From assembly GCF_023935105.1 (NCBI RefSeq), contig NZ_CP096040.1, forward strand, positions 372,001 through 436,000: a stretch of DNA of 64,000 nucleotides, read 5' to 3'. The position numbers and the translations under genes were made by a program. The notes beneath the pieces were generated by a model. It had not been told where the DNA came from and ran no database searches. It was given only the letters and a program-made list of their open reading frames with translations. This document shows positions 17,134 to 26,009 of the stretch, in pieces; positions within the stretch are counted from its first letter, which is position 1, and each line of letters starts with the position of its first letter. This DNA is from Caulobacter segnis. GTDB taxonomy: Bacteria > Pseudomonadota > Alphaproteobacteria > Caulobacterales > Caulobacteraceae.

Positions 17134-18141
17134 ATGTCGAAGACCGCCGCCATGACTCCGGACCACGTTTCGCCGGACACGACAGAGACCGCGCGCTGGC
17201 AGGACTACTTCCAGCTGATGAAGCCGCGCGTCATGTCGCTGGTGGTGTTCACCGGCCTGACGGGCCTCCTGGCCGCCCGCGCGCCGATCCACCCCGTGCT
17301 GGGCGCGATCGCGGTGCTGTGCATCGCCATCGGGGCCGGCGCCTCGGGCGCGCTGAACATGTGGTACGACGCCGACATCGACCGCCAGATGCGCCGCACG
17401 CGCGGACGCCCGGTCCCCGCCGGCAAGGTCAAGGGCGAGGAGGCCGCCTCGCTGGGCGTCGTGCTCTCGCTCTTGTCGGTGATGTTCCTGGGCTTCGCGA
17501 TCAACTGGTTCGCGGCCGCCCTGCTGGCCTTCACCATCGTCTTTTACGCCGTCGTCTACACGATGTGGCTCAAGCGCTGGACGGCGCAGAACATCGTGAT
17601 CGGCGGCCTGGCCGGCGCCCTGCCGCCCGCCATCGGCTGGGCCGCGGCCACGGGCCACGCGCCTCTGAACGCCTGGCTGATGGTGGCCATCATCTTCTTC
17701 TGGACCCCGCCGCACTTCTGGGCCCTGTCGCTGTACGTCACCACCGACTACGCCAAGGCCGGCGTGCCGATGCTGCCGGTGGTCAAGGGCGCCAAGGAGA
17801 CGCGCAAGCAGATCCTGCTCTATAGCCTGCTGCTGATCCCGGTCTGCCTGTCGCCGGTGCTGACCGGCCTGGGCGGCCCGATCTACCTGGCCGTGGCGGC
17901 CCTGGGCGGGGCGGTGTTCCTGATCCTGGCCTGGCGGGTGTTCACCAGCAAGGCCGGCGACGCGGCCGACCCCCGCGTGGCCGACCGGGCGCTCTACGAC
18001 GTCACCGAGGACGAGAAGGCCGCGGGCTCGAAGGCCGCGCGCAACCTGTTCGCCTTTTCGATTCTCTATCTCTTCGCCCTGTTCGCCGCCCTGCTGGGCG
18101 AGGCGGTCGCCGGCGTGCATGCCCTGGAGCTGCTGAAGTGA
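17134..18141 (+). CDS. ctaB: Protoheme IX farnesyltransferase (heme O synthase)
   Basis: The protein has up to 335 residues and is polytopic. It shows the UbiA prenyltransferase motifs NMWYDADIDRQMRRTRGRP (Asp-rich DxxxD site) and a second Asp-containing loop (YVTTDYAKAGVPMLPVVKGAKETRKQ). It converts protoheme to heme O by adding a farnesyl group, a step needed to make heme A for the aa3 oxidase encoded around it. The start may be at MSKT or at the next Met (MTPDH, 17152). Its stop codon overlaps the next small gene as GTGA. Confidence 0.93.
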   Translation: MSKTAAMTPDHVSPDTTETARWQDYFQLMKPRVMSLVVFTGLTGLLAARAPIHPVLGAIAVLCIAIGAGASGALNMWYDADIDRQMRRTRGRPVPAGKVKGEEAASLGVVLSLLSVMFLGFAINWFAAALLAFTIVFYAVVYTMWLKRWTAQNIVIGGLAGALPPAIGWAAATGHAPLNAWLMVAIIFFWTPPHFWALSLYVTTDYAKAGVPMLPVVKGAKETRKQILLYSLLLIPVCLSPVLTGLGGPIYLAVAALGGAVFLILAWRVFTSKAGDAADPRVADRALYDVTEDEKAAGSKAARNLFAFSILYLFALFAALLGEAVAGVHALELLK

Positions 18142-18296
18142 ACCAAGTTGTCGACGACAAGGCGGCGAAAGACGCCGCCAAGAAGGCGCGCGACGGGCGC
18201 AACGTCGCCCTGGCCCTCGGCCTGGTCGCCTTCGTGGTCCTGGTGTTCGTAGTCACCCTCGTGAGGCTCGGCGGCAATGTCGCGCACCCGCACTAA
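18138..18296 (+). CDS. Small membrane protein of the cytochrome oxidase operon (52 aa)
   Basis: A GTG start overlaps the ctaB stop (GTGA), and the frame runs 52 codons, ending 20 bp inside ctaG. The product has a charged N-terminus (MNQVVDDKAAKDAAKKARDG), one membrane helix (NVALALGLVAFVVLVFVVTLV) and a short periplasmic tail. Its position exactly between ctaB and ctaG, with overlaps on both sides, argues for a translated gene. Small one-helix proteins at this place are known in alphaproteobacterial oxidase operons (CoxF-like or subunit IV-like). An assembly or accessory-subunit role is inferred. Confidence 0.75.
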   Translation: MNQVVDDKAAKDAAKKARDGRNVALALGLVAFVVLVFVVTLVRLGGNVAHPH

Positions 18297-18933
18297 GAAA
18301 CCGGATTCGGAACTGACCCCGCAGGAGCTGGCCGCCCGCCGCAACGGCAAGGTGGCTCTGATCTGCGTGGCGGCGTTCTTCGGCATGGTCGGCGCGGCCT
18401 ATGCCGCCGTGCCGCTGTACAAGCTGTTCTGCCAGGCCACCGGCTTCGACGGCACCGTCCGCAAGGCCGAGGCCAAGCCGACCAAGATTCTGGACCGCAA
18501 GGTCACCATCCGCTTCGACGCCAACATCCGCGAGTTGCCCTGGCAATTCCAGACGATGCAGGCCAGCCAGGACGTTCGCATCGGCGACACGGGCCTGGCC
18601 TTCTTCAAGGTCACCAACCCCACCGACAAGCCGCAGACCGGCCGGGCGCTGTACAACGTGGTGCCGGAATCGGCGGGGCCGTATTTCCAGAAACTGGAGT
18701 GCTTCTGCTTCTCCAGCCAGACGATCCAGCCCCACCAGACGGTGGAATTCCCGGTCGTCTACTTCGTGGATCCCCAGTTCGCGGACGATCCCGAGACCAA
18801 GGACAGGAGCGAGATCACGCTCAGCTACACGTTCTTCCCGGCGGTGGGAGACGACAAGAACGGCAAAGTCGCGGCCGCGACGACGCCTCGCATCGTGGAA
18901 CCCCTTGGCGGCAAGCCGTCGAGGGGGCTATAG
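18277..18933 (+). CDS. ctaG: Cytochrome c oxidase assembly protein CtaG/Cox11
   Basis: The 218-residue protein has one N-terminal membrane helix (VALICVAAFFGMVGAAYAAVPLY) and a periplasmic beta-sandwich. The copper-binding CFCF motif lies in FQKLECFCFSSQTIQPH. Cox11 delivers copper to the CuB site of subunit I. The segment VPLYKLFCQATGFDGT after the helix is also typical, with its conserved Cys. The start overlaps the preceding small gene by 20 bp, showing tight packing within the operon. Confidence 0.94.
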   Translation: MSRTRTKKPDSELTPQELAARRNGKVALICVAAFFGMVGAAYAAVPLYKLFCQATGFDGTVRKAEAKPTKILDRKVTIRFDANIRELPWQFQTMQASQDVRIGDTGLAFFKVTNPTDKPQTGRALYNVVPESAGPYFQKLECFCFSSQTIQPHQTVEFPVVYFVDPQFADDPETKDRSEITLSYTFFPAVGDDKNGKVAAATTPRIVEPLGGKPSRGL

Positions 18934-19003
18934 CGTTTCACAACGATTTCGGCGCGGGGGGAACCACGACCGGGATCAGAGGGATATAAGGGTTAGCAGC
19001 AAC

Positions 19004-19876
19004 ATGGCCGGCGCCGTCAAACACGACTACCACATCCTTCCGCCCAGCCCCTGGCCGTTCGTCGGCTCGATGGCCGCAACGGTCATGGCCATCGGCCTGA
19101 TCGGCTGGATCAAGGGCGGCGTCTTCGGCATCGAGAAGGGCAACTGGGCCATCTTCGCCGCCGGCATCGCCGGCGTGCTCTACACGATGTTCGGCTGGTG
19201 GTCGGACGTGGCCAAGGAAGCCAAAGCCGGCGACCACACCCCGGTCGTCTCGATCGGCCTGCGCTACGGCATGATCCTGTTCATCGCCTCGGAAGTGATG
19301 TTCTTCGTGGCGTGGTTCTGGATGTTCTTCGAGATGGCGCTGTTCCATCACCACCGCACCCTGTCGGCGATCGAGGAAGTCCGCACCGCCTGGGCCACCT
19401 GGCCGCCGGCCGGCGTCGAGACCGTCTCGCCCTGGCACCTGCCGCTGGTCAACACCCTGACCTTGCTGCTGTCGGGCACGACCGTGACCTGGGCCCACCA
19501 TGCCCTGCAGGTCGGCGACCGCAAGGGCGCCAAGTGGGGCCTGATCCTGACCATCCTGCTGGGCGCGCTGTTCACGACCATCCAGGTCTATGAATACGCC
19601 CACATCAACCACGAGCAGCTGTTCTACTCGGAAGCCGCCGCCAATTCGGGCCTGTACGGGTCGACCTTCTTCCTGGCCACCGGCTTCCACGGCTTCCACG
19701 TGTTCGTCGGCACGGTCTTCCTGATCGTCTGCCTGATCCGCCTGATGAACGGCGCCTTCACGCCCAAGCAGCACTTCGGCTTCGAAGCGGCCGCCTGGTA
19801 CTGGCACTTCGTCGACGTGGTCTGGCTGTTCCTGTTCGCGTTCATCTACGTGATCTTCGGGGCCTCGGCCCACTAA
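19004..19876 (+). CDS. ctaE: Cytochrome c oxidase subunit III
   Basis: The 290-residue polytopic protein starts MAGAVKHDYHILPPSPWPFVGS, the usual opening of bacterial subunit III. It continues through FFVAWFWMFFEMALFHH and ends with the conserved AAWYWHFVDVVWLFLFAFIYV. Subunit III stabilises the oxidase and helps sustain turnover. The open frame extends far upstream into ctaG, but the ATG at 19004 gives the family length. It ends the oxidase structural genes, and a rho-independent terminator follows. Confidence 0.95.
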   Translation: MAGAVKHDYHILPPSPWPFVGSMAATVMAIGLIGWIKGGVFGIEKGNWAIFAAGIAGVLYTMFGWWSDVAKEAKAGDHTPVVSIGLRYGMILFIASEVMFFVAWFWMFFEMALFHHHRTLSAIEEVRTAWATWPPAGVETVSPWHLPLVNTLTLLLSGTTVTWAHHALQVGDRKGAKWGLILTILLGALFTTIQVYEYAHINHEQLFYSEAAANSGLYGSTFFLATGFHGFHVFVGTVFLIVCLIRLMNGAFTPKQHFGFEAAAWYWHFVDVVWLFLFAFIYVIFGASAH

Positions 19877-19894
19877 GATCGAGAGATCAGAGGG

Positions 19895-19928
19895 GCCCGG
19901 AACGCCGACCAGCGTTCCGGGCCTTTTT
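19895..19928 (+). terminator. Rho-independent terminator after ctaE
   Basis: GCCCGGAACGC (19895-19905) pairs perfectly with GCGTTCCGGGC (19912-19922), and a five-T run follows at 19924-19928. This is a textbook intrinsic terminator, closing the ctaC-ctaE transcript before the DUF983 gene. Confidence 0.85.
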
Positions 19929-19946
19929 CGTTTTCGGGAGGTCCTC

Positions 19947-20309
19947 GTGACCAAGACCAACCCCTACGCGGCCGGCGCGCGCGGCCTGTGCCCGAACTGC
20001 GGCGAGGGCCATCTGTTCGACGGCTTTCTGAAGGTCGCGCCGCGCTGCGAGGCCTGCGGCTTCGAGCTGGGCAAGTTCGAGACCGGCGACGGGGCGGCCA
20101 CCTTCGTGATCCTGATCGCCGGAGCGATCTGCGCGTTCGGGGCGCTGTTCTCGATGTTCGCCTGGAACTGGCCGGTCTGGGCCCTGCTGATCGTCTGGCT
20201 GCCGGCGGTGCTGGTCATCACCCTGGGTCTGATGCGACCCGCCAAGGGCCTGATGGTCGCCGCCCAGATCGCCCAGAAGGCTTCGGAAGCCGGCCGCGAC
20301 CATGTCTGA
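19947..20309 (+). CDS. DUF983 membrane protein
   Basis: This 120-residue protein has an N-terminal zinc-ribbon-like part with two CxxC pairs (GLCPNCGEG and APRCEACGFELG). Two membrane helices follow (FVILIAGAICAFGALFSMFA and ALLIVWLPAVLVITLGLM). DUF983 proteins are regularly found beside cytochrome oxidase assembly genes in Alphaproteobacteria, but their role is not established. It starts with GTG behind a GGGAGG ribosome-binding site. The stop overlaps the SURF1 start by 8 bp. Confidence 0.88.
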   Translation: MTKTNPYAAGARGLCPNCGEGHLFDGFLKVAPRCEACGFELGKFETGDGAATFVILIAGAICAFGALFSMFAWNWPVWALLIVWLPAVLVITLGLMRPAKGLMVAAQIAQKASEAGRDHV

Positions 20310-20988
20310 ACCCAAGAGCACGAAGCCCGGCTTTCCGGTTGGCCTGACGATCGCCACGGGGATCGCCTTCGCCATCCTGTGCGGCCTGGGGACCTGGCAG
20401 ATCCAGCGCCTGCACTGGAAGGAAGGCGTGCTCGCGAGGATCGAGGCCCTGAAGACCGCGCCGGCCTTGCCGCTGATCCAGGTGCTGACGGCCGACGCGC
20501 GGCCCGAGGACCTGGCCTGGACCCGGGTCAGCGTCGACTGCGGCGATGTCGGCGGACCGCCGATGCCGCTGGCCTATGGCGTCCGCGACGGTGACGTGGT
20601 CTGGCGCGCCCAGTCGCCCTGCGCCGTCCTGGCGGGACCCTACACGATGATCCTGGTGGACCGCGGCGTCGTTCCGGCGCTGACGGGGCAGGTCGCGCCG
20701 CCGCCGCGATCCTTCGACGCGCCGCGCCGGGTCATCGGCGTGCTGACGCCGATCAAGCAGCTGGGCGGCGACCGCGCCGAGGTGCTGAAGCGCTTTCCCG
20801 GCCGCAAGGCCGCGCCGTTGGTGCTGATGGCCGAAAGGGAGACGCCCGCGCCGGCCGGAATCACCCCCGCGCCGCTGCCGGCAGAAATTTCCAATCGGCA
20901 CCTGGAATACGCTCTTACGTGGTTCGGTCTTGCCGTAACCCTGCTGTTTATCTATGCCGCCATGCTCTGGCGGAGACTGAGACCCTGA
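20302..20988 (+). CDS. SURF1 family cytochrome oxidase biogenesis protein
   Basis: The 228-residue protein has an N-terminal helix (VGLTIATGIAFAILCGLGTWQIQRLHWKE) including the family signature GTWQxxRxxWK. A periplasmic domain follows, then a second helix near the C-terminus (YALTWFGLAVTLLFIYAAML). SURF1/Shy1 proteins bind heme A and help insert it into subunit I of the oxidase. The location just after the oxidase operon fits. Its TGA overlaps the thrC ATG by one base. Confidence 0.9.
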   Translation: MSEPKSTKPGFPVGLTIATGIAFAILCGLGTWQIQRLHWKEGVLARIEALKTAPALPLIQVLTADARPEDLAWTRVSVDCGDVGGPPMPLAYGVRDGDVVWRAQSPCAVLAGPYTMILVDRGVVPALTGQVAPPPRSFDAPRRVIGVLTPIKQLGGDRAEVLKRFPGRKAAPLVLMAERETPAPAGITPAPLPAEISNRHLEYALTWFGLAVTLLFIYAAMLWRRLRP

Positions 20989-22385
20989 TGCGCTACGTTT
21001 CGACCCGCGGCCAGTCCGCGTCCATCGGCTTCCTGGATGCGGTGCTGGCCGGCCTGGCCCCCGACGGCGGCCTGTACGTGCCCGCCGAGTGGCCCAGCTT
21101 CACGGCCAAGGAAATCGCCGCCTTCGCCGGCAAGCCCTACGCCCAGGTGGCCGCCGCCGTGGTCGGCAAGTTCGTCGGCGACGACATCCCGACCGCCGAC
21201 CTGGCCGAGATGTGCGAGGAGGCCTATGCGACCTTCGCCCACACCGCCGTCACGCCCATCAAGCAACTGACGCCGAACCGTTACCTGCTGGAGCTGTTCC
21301 ACGGCCCGACGCTGGCGTTCAAGGACGTGGCGATGCAGCTCTTGGGCCGCCTCTACGACTACGTGCTGGAGCGCCAGTCGCGGAAGATGACCATCATCTG
21401 CGCGACCTCGGGTGACACCGGCGGCGCGGCCGTCGAAGCGTTCCGAGGCCGCAAGAACGCCCGCATCGTCGCCCTCTTCCCGGAAGGCCGCATCAGCGAG
21501 GTGCAGCGCCGGTTCATGACCACGGCGGCCGACGCCAATGTCGCCTGCGTCTCGATCCTGGGCTCGTTCGACGACTGCCAGCACATCGTCAAGCAGGCCT
21601 TCCAGGACGACCAGTTCCGCCACGCGGTCGACCTGTCGGGTGTCAACTCGATCAACTGGGCGCGGATCGCGGCCCAGAGCGTCTACTACTTCACCTCGGC
21701 CGTGGCCCTGGGCGCGCCCGAGCGCGAGGTCGCCTTCGTGGTGCCGACCGGCAATTTCGGCGACGCCTACGCCGCCTTCGTCGCCAGGAAGCTGGGCTTG
21801 CCGATCCACTCGGTGACCGCCGCCACCAACTCCAACGACATCCTGGCCCGCGCCATCGAGACGGGCCGCTATGCGCGTGGCGCGGTGGCCGCGACTCAGA
21901 GCCCGGCCATGGACATCCAGGTCGCGTCGAACTTCGAGCGCCTCTATTTCGAAGCCGTCCGCCGCGACGGCACCGAGACGGCCCGCGCCTTCCGCGCCTT
22001 CGCCGATACCGGCCTGCTGGACATTCCGCCGGGCGCCCACGCCTGGATGCGCGAGCTGTTCCGTGGCGCGTCGGTCAGCGAGGCCGACACGGCCAAGACC
22101 ATGCTCTCGACCCTGAACGAGACCGGCGAGGTCATCGACCCGCACACCGCCGTCGGTCTCGCCGCCGCCGTGAGCGTGGACGTCCCGGCCTCGGTCCCGG
22201 TGGTCGTGCTCTCGACCGCCCACCCGGCCAAGTTCCCCGAGGCGGTCCAGGCCGCCACGGGCCTGCTGCCCGCGACCCCGCGCGCCACGCCCGACCTCTC
22301 CAAGAAGCCGGAAAAGTTCGAGCGCCTGCCGGCCGATGGTTCGTCGGTGAAGGCCTTCGTCCGCACCTTCGCGGCCAATAGCTGA
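20988..22385 (+). CDS. thrC: Threonine synthase
   Basis: The 465-residue pyridoxal-phosphate enzyme converts O-phosphohomoserine to threonine. FHGPTLAFKDVAMQLLG contains the PLP-binding lysine, and TSGDTGGAAVEAF is the phosphate-binding loop; the opening MRYVSTRGQSASIGFLDAVLAGLAPDGGLYVP is typical of the family. The start at 20988 overlaps the SURF1 stop, so it is probably co-transcribed with SURF1. The preceding pathway enzyme, homoserine kinase, is encoded elsewhere in this window (51080-52033). Confidence 0.95.
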   Translation: MRYVSTRGQSASIGFLDAVLAGLAPDGGLYVPAEWPSFTAKEIAAFAGKPYAQVAAAVVGKFVGDDIPTADLAEMCEEAYATFAHTAVTPIKQLTPNRYLLELFHGPTLAFKDVAMQLLGRLYDYVLERQSRKMTIICATSGDTGGAAVEAFRGRKNARIVALFPEGRISEVQRRFMTTAADANVACVSILGSFDDCQHIVKQAFQDDQFRHAVDLSGVNSINWARIAAQSVYYFTSAVALGAPEREVAFVVPTGNFGDAYAAFVARKLGLPIHSVTAATNSNDILARAIETGRYARGAVAATQSPAMDIQVASNFERLYFEAVRRDGTETARAFRAFADTGLLDIPPGAHAWMRELFRGASVSEADTAKTMLSTLNETGEVIDPHTAVGLAAAVSVDVPASVPVVVLSTAHPAKFPEAVQAATGLLPATPRATPDLSKKPEKFERLPADGSSVKAFVRTFAANS

Positions 22386-22431
22386 GCGAAAGCTGGCGTT
22401 TAGGGTCATGAGGCACTAGATACCGCGCCTC

Positions 22432-23700
22432 ATGACCGCTTCCTTGCGCACTCTCCCCAATGGCGTCCGCGTCGTCTGCGACCCGATGCCGGGCCTCGAA
22501 ACCCTGGCCCTGACCGTGGTGGCCGGACGCGGGGCGGCCTACGAGGACCCGGCGCGCTCGGGCTGGTCGCACCTGCTGGAGCACATGGTGTTCAAGGGCG
22601 CGGGCGGCCGCTCGGCCCGCGACATCGTCGAGGTCATCGAGAATCAGGGCGGCTCGATCAACGCCGCCACCGGCTACGAGCGCACCAGCTTCCAGGTCCG
22701 CGCTCTCAAGGGCGGTCTCGACCTGGGCATGGACGTCATCGCCGACCTGGTTCGCCGTCCCACCCTGGATCCGGCCGACCTGACCCGCGAGAAGCAGGTC
22801 GTCGCCCAGGAGATCGCCGAGGCCGCCGACGCGCCCGACGACTACGTCTTCGACCTGATCCAGCGCGCCAGCTGGGGCGACCACCCGGTGGGCCGGCCGA
22901 TCCTGGGCAGCGACGAGACCGTCGAGGCCGCCACGGTCGAGGCCCTGTCCGACTGGCGCGCCCAGCTCTACGCCGCCGACCGCCTGGTGGTCAGCGCCAC
23001 GGGCGCGGTCGACGAGGCTGAGCTGATGGCGGCGGCCGAACGCGCCTTCGGCGACCTGCCGGCCGCGCCTGGCGCGCCCGTGCCGACGCCCGCGACCTTC
23101 GTCGGCGGGCCCCAGGCCGAGGCCCGCAAGCTGGAGCAGGCGCATCTGGTGTTCATGCTGCCCGCCTGCGGCTCGCGGCACGACGACTACTTCGCCCTGC
23201 GCATCTTCGCCGAGACCCTGGGCGGTGGCATGTCCTCGCGCCTGTTCCAGGAAGCGCGCGAGAAGCGCGGTCTCGCCTACAATATCGACGCCTATGCCGA
23301 CACCTACGCCGACCATGGCGGCCTGGGCGTCTATGCCGGCTGCGCGGCCGGCGACGCGATCGAGACCGCCAAGGTCTGCGCCGAGGAAGTCGCCAAGCTG
23401 GCCCAGCGCATCGACGAGGCCGAACTGGCCCGCGCCAAGGCCCAGCTGAAGGCCCACATGTTCATGGCGCGCGAACAACCCCTGTCCCGGGCCGAGCAGG
23501 GCGCGGGGCAGGTGCTGCTGTTCGACCGTCTCTATCCGCCGTCGGAGCTGGCGACCGAGGTCGACGCGGTCACGTCCGCCGATGTCGCGCGCCTGGGCCA
23601 GCGGCTGCTGAGCGGCCAGGCCGCCACCGCCGTGCTCGGGGCCAAGTCGGCGCTGAAGGCCGGCGAGGTCTTCGCCAAGACGTTGTCCTCCAAGGCCTGA
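22432..23700 (+). CDS. M16 family zinc peptidase (processing-peptidase type)
   Basis: The 422-residue protein opens with LRTLPNGVRVVCDPMPGLETLAL and carries the inverted zinc motif HLLEHMVFKG (HxxEH), with the distal Glu in the region around EKQVVAQEIAEAADAPDDYVF. The arrangement resembles the beta subunit of mitochondrial processing peptidase and bacterial PqqL/YmxG-type peptidases. A typical R/Y substrate-binding segment (EKRGLAYNIDAY) is present in the second half. It is probably cytoplasmic, since no signal peptide is seen. The acetyltransferase gene follows almost immediately. Confidence 0.9.
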   Translation: MTASLRTLPNGVRVVCDPMPGLETLALTVVAGRGAAYEDPARSGWSHLLEHMVFKGAGGRSARDIVEVIENQGGSINAATGYERTSFQVRALKGGLDLGMDVIADLVRRPTLDPADLTREKQVVAQEIAEAADAPDDYVFDLIQRASWGDHPVGRPILGSDETVEAATVEALSDWRAQLYAADRLVVSATGAVDEAELMAAAERAFGDLPAAPGAPVPTPATFVGGPQAEARKLEQAHLVFMLPACGSRHDDYFALRIFAETLGGGMSSRLFQEAREKRGLAYNIDAYADTYADHGGLGVYAGCAAGDAIETAKVCAEEVAKLAQRIDEAELARAKAQLKAHMFMAREQPLSRAEQGAGQVLLFDRLYPPSELATEVDAVTSADVARLGQRLLSGQAATAVLGAKSALKAGEVFAKTLSSKA

Positions 23701-23716
23701 GTTGGAAGGTGCGGCC

Positions 23717-24295
23717 GTGACTGTCCTGCTGCCGTTCCTGAAACCCCGGCCCCGTCTTCGCCTCGAGGGGCGCGAGGTCTATCTCCGTCCGCCGCGCCCC
23801 GGCGACCATCGCCCCTGGGCGACCCTACGCGCCAAGTCTCGGCCGTTCCTGGAACCTTGGGAGCCGACTTGGCCGGAGCATGACCTGACCCGCGCGGCCT
23901 TCCGCGCCCGCCTGTCGGCCTATGCCCGTGAACTGGAGCTGGGCGAGGCCTATCCGTTCTTCATCTTCCGCCGCGCCGACGACGCCCTGATCGGCGCCGT
24001 GCGGCTTTTTCATGTGCGGCGTGGCGTCGCTCAGACCGGCTCGATCGGTTACTGGATCGGTCAGCCATTCACGCGCCAGGGCTACATGCGCGACGCGGTC
24101 GAGGTCGTGATCCGCTTTGCTTTCAAGGGTCTGGATCTACACAGACTTGAAGCCGCCTGCATGCCGGAAAACCAGGCTTCAGCCGCGCTTTTGCTGAAAT
24201 GCGGGTTTTTGGAGGAAGGATACGCGCCCGCTTATTTGAAAATTAACGGCGGTTGGCGAGATCATCGTCTGTTCGGCATGGTCGCGCCCGAGTAA
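23717..24295 (+). CDS. GNAT acetyltransferase, RimJ/RimL type
   Basis: The protein of about 192 residues has the GNAT fold of ribosomal-protein N-acetyltransferases. REVYLRPPRPGDHRPWATLR opens the domain, SIGYWIGQPFTRQGYMRDAVEVVIRFAF carries the acetyl-CoA loop, and LEAACMPENQASAALLLKCGFLEEGYAPAYLKINGGWRDH is the hallmark C-terminal stretch. The GTG at 23717 has GGAAGGTG in front, better than the TTG at 23702. It follows the peptidase gene within 20 bp and precedes pdeA, an arrangement known from C. crescentus. Confidence 0.88.
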   Translation: MTVLLPFLKPRPRLRLEGREVYLRPPRPGDHRPWATLRAKSRPFLEPWEPTWPEHDLTRAAFRARLSAYARELELGEAYPFFIFRRADDALIGAVRLFHVRRGVAQTGSIGYWIGQPFTRQGYMRDAVEVVIRFAFKGLDLHRLEAACMPENQASAALLLKCGFLEEGYAPAYLKINGGWRDHRLFGMVAPE

Positions 24296-24331
24296 GCGCT
24301 GGAGACCGCCGCCGACGGTTTTGGGACGGGC

Positions 24332-25999
24332 ATGTCTTTTCGTACCGGTGAGCGACGGATCTGGGACACCACCGCCACGCTTGAAGCGTTGGGCGGGGCC
24401 GACGTCGCGCTATGGATCTGGGAGCCCGAAGCCGATCGCCTGCGCCTGAACGGCGCCGCCAGGGCCTTGGGCCTTGGGCCGCTGGCCCCCGAGTGCTCGT
24501 CCGCCGCCTTCCGGGCCCTGGCTCTGCCACAGGATCGCGCCCAGGCCGAGGAAGTCCTCAAGACCCGTGAGCCGGGTTCCGAAGTCATCGCCCGCTTCCG
24601 CGTGCGCGGCGGCGACATCTGTCTCTGGCGCGGCGTCTGGCTGGAGGAGGGCGTCCGCGCCGCCGGCGTCGTCGCCCCTGAAACGAAATTCACCGCCTCC
24701 GAGCGCTGCGAGCTGACGGGTCTCCTCGATCGCCGGGGCTTCATCGCCCGCGCCCGCGAGCGTCTGCGCCGGAACGGCGTGCACGAACTGGTGGTGGCCG
24801 ACCTGGATCGCCTGCGCCGCCTGAACGAGGCCCTGGGGCACGAGCGCGCCGACCTGGTGCTGGCCGCGCTGGGCTCGCGCCTGGCCGCCGCCTTCCCGGC
24901 CGAGGCGGTGATGGGCCGCATCGGCGAGGACGAGTTCGCCGTGCTGTGCGAACCCAAGGGCTATGAGCCGGCCGAGGTGCTGCGCCAGGCCCTGGAGCAG
25001 CCGCTGCGCGTGGCCGGCTTCGACATCCATCCGACCCTGTCGATCGGAGCAGTCTCGGCCGAGGGCGGGCTGGATGCGCCTGACGCGGCCGAGCTGCTGC
25101 GCCGCGCCGAGCTGGCCGTCGAGGCCGCCGCCGCCGCCGGTCGTGGCGGGGCCGCCGCCTATGGCCGCTCGATGGAGACCGACGGCCTGTCGCGCCTGGC
25201 GCTGGAGGCCGACCTGCGCGGCGCCATCGGCCGAGGCGAGATCACCCCGTACTTCCAGCCCGTCGTGCGCCTGTCGACCGGCGCCCTGTCGGGCTTCGAG
25301 GCCCTGGCCCGCTGGATCCACCCGCGCCGGGGCATGCTGCCGCCGGACGAGTTCCTGCCGCTGATCGAAGAGATGGGGCTGATGAGCGAGCTGGGGGCGC
25401 ACATGATGCACACCTCGGCCAAGCAACTGGCCACCTGGCGCGACGCCCACCCGGCGATGGGCGCCCTGACCGTCAGCGTCAACCTGTCGACCGGCGAGAT
25501 CGATCGTCCGGGCCTGGTCGCCGACGTGGCCGAGACCCTGCGCGTCAACCGCCTGCCGCGCGGCGCCCTGAAGCTGGAAGTCACCGAGAGCGACATCATG
25601 CGTGACCCCGAGCGGGCCGCGGTGATCCTGCGCACCCTGCGCGAGGCCGGCGCCGGCCTGGCGCTGGACGACTTCGGCACCGGCTTCTCGTCGCTGTCGT
25701 ACCTGACGCGCCTGCCGTTCGACACGCTGAAGATCGACCGCTACTTCGTCCGCACCATGGGCAGCAACGCTGGCTCGGCCAAGATCGTCCGCTCGGTCGT
25801 CAAGCTGGGCCAGGATCTGGACCTGGAGGTCGTCGCCGAAGGCGTCGAGAACGCCGAGATGGCCCGCCTGCTGCAGACCCTGGGCTGCGACTACGGCCAG
25901 GGCTTCGGCTACGCCCCGGCCCTGTCGCCGCAGGAGGCCGAGGTCTATCTGAACGAGGCCTATGTCGACGGCGCCGCGCCGGTGAAGGCGCGGGGTTAG
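24332..25999 (+). CDS. pdeA: Cyclic-di-GMP phosphodiesterase PdeA (PAS-GEDEF-EAL)
   Basis: The 555-residue protein has an N-terminal PAS-like part (1-120), a degenerate GGDEF domain in which the motif is GEDEF (198-202), and an EAL domain. EAL lies at 323-325 in GFEALARWIHP, and the catalytic metal loop is DDFGTGFSSLSYL, followed by EVVAEGVEN. In C. crescentus PdeA the GEDEF domain binds GTP and activates the EAL phosphodiesterase. PdeA is destroyed by ClpXP with CpdR at the swarmer-to-stalked transition. The C-terminal Arg-Gly matches the reported degron end. Both gene context and motifs support orthology. Confidence 0.92.
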   Translation: MSFRTGERRIWDTTATLEALGGADVALWIWEPEADRLRLNGAARALGLGPLAPECSSAAFRALALPQDRAQAEEVLKTREPGSEVIARFRVRGGDICLWRGVWLEEGVRAAGVVAPETKFTASERCELTGLLDRRGFIARARERLRRNGVHELVVADLDRLRRLNEALGHERADLVLAALGSRLAAAFPAEAVMGRIGEDEFAVLCEPKGYEPAEVLRQALEQPLRVAGFDIHPTLSIGAVSAEGGLDAPDAAELLRRAELAVEAAAAAGRGGAAAYGRSMETDGLSRLALEADLRGAIGRGEITPYFQPVVRLSTGALSGFEALARWIHPRRGMLPPDEFLPLIEEMGLMSELGAHMMHTSAKQLATWRDAHPAMGALTVSVNLSTGEIDRPGLVADVAETLRVNRLPRGALKLEVTESDIMRDPERAAVILRTLREAGAGLALDDFGTGFSSLSYLTRLPFDTLKIDRYFVRTMGSNAGSAKIVRSVVKLGQDLDLEVVAEGVENAEMARLLQTLGCDYGQGFGYAPALSPQEAEVYLNEAYVDGAAPVKARG

Positions 26000-26009
26000 C
26001 CAAGAGGGT

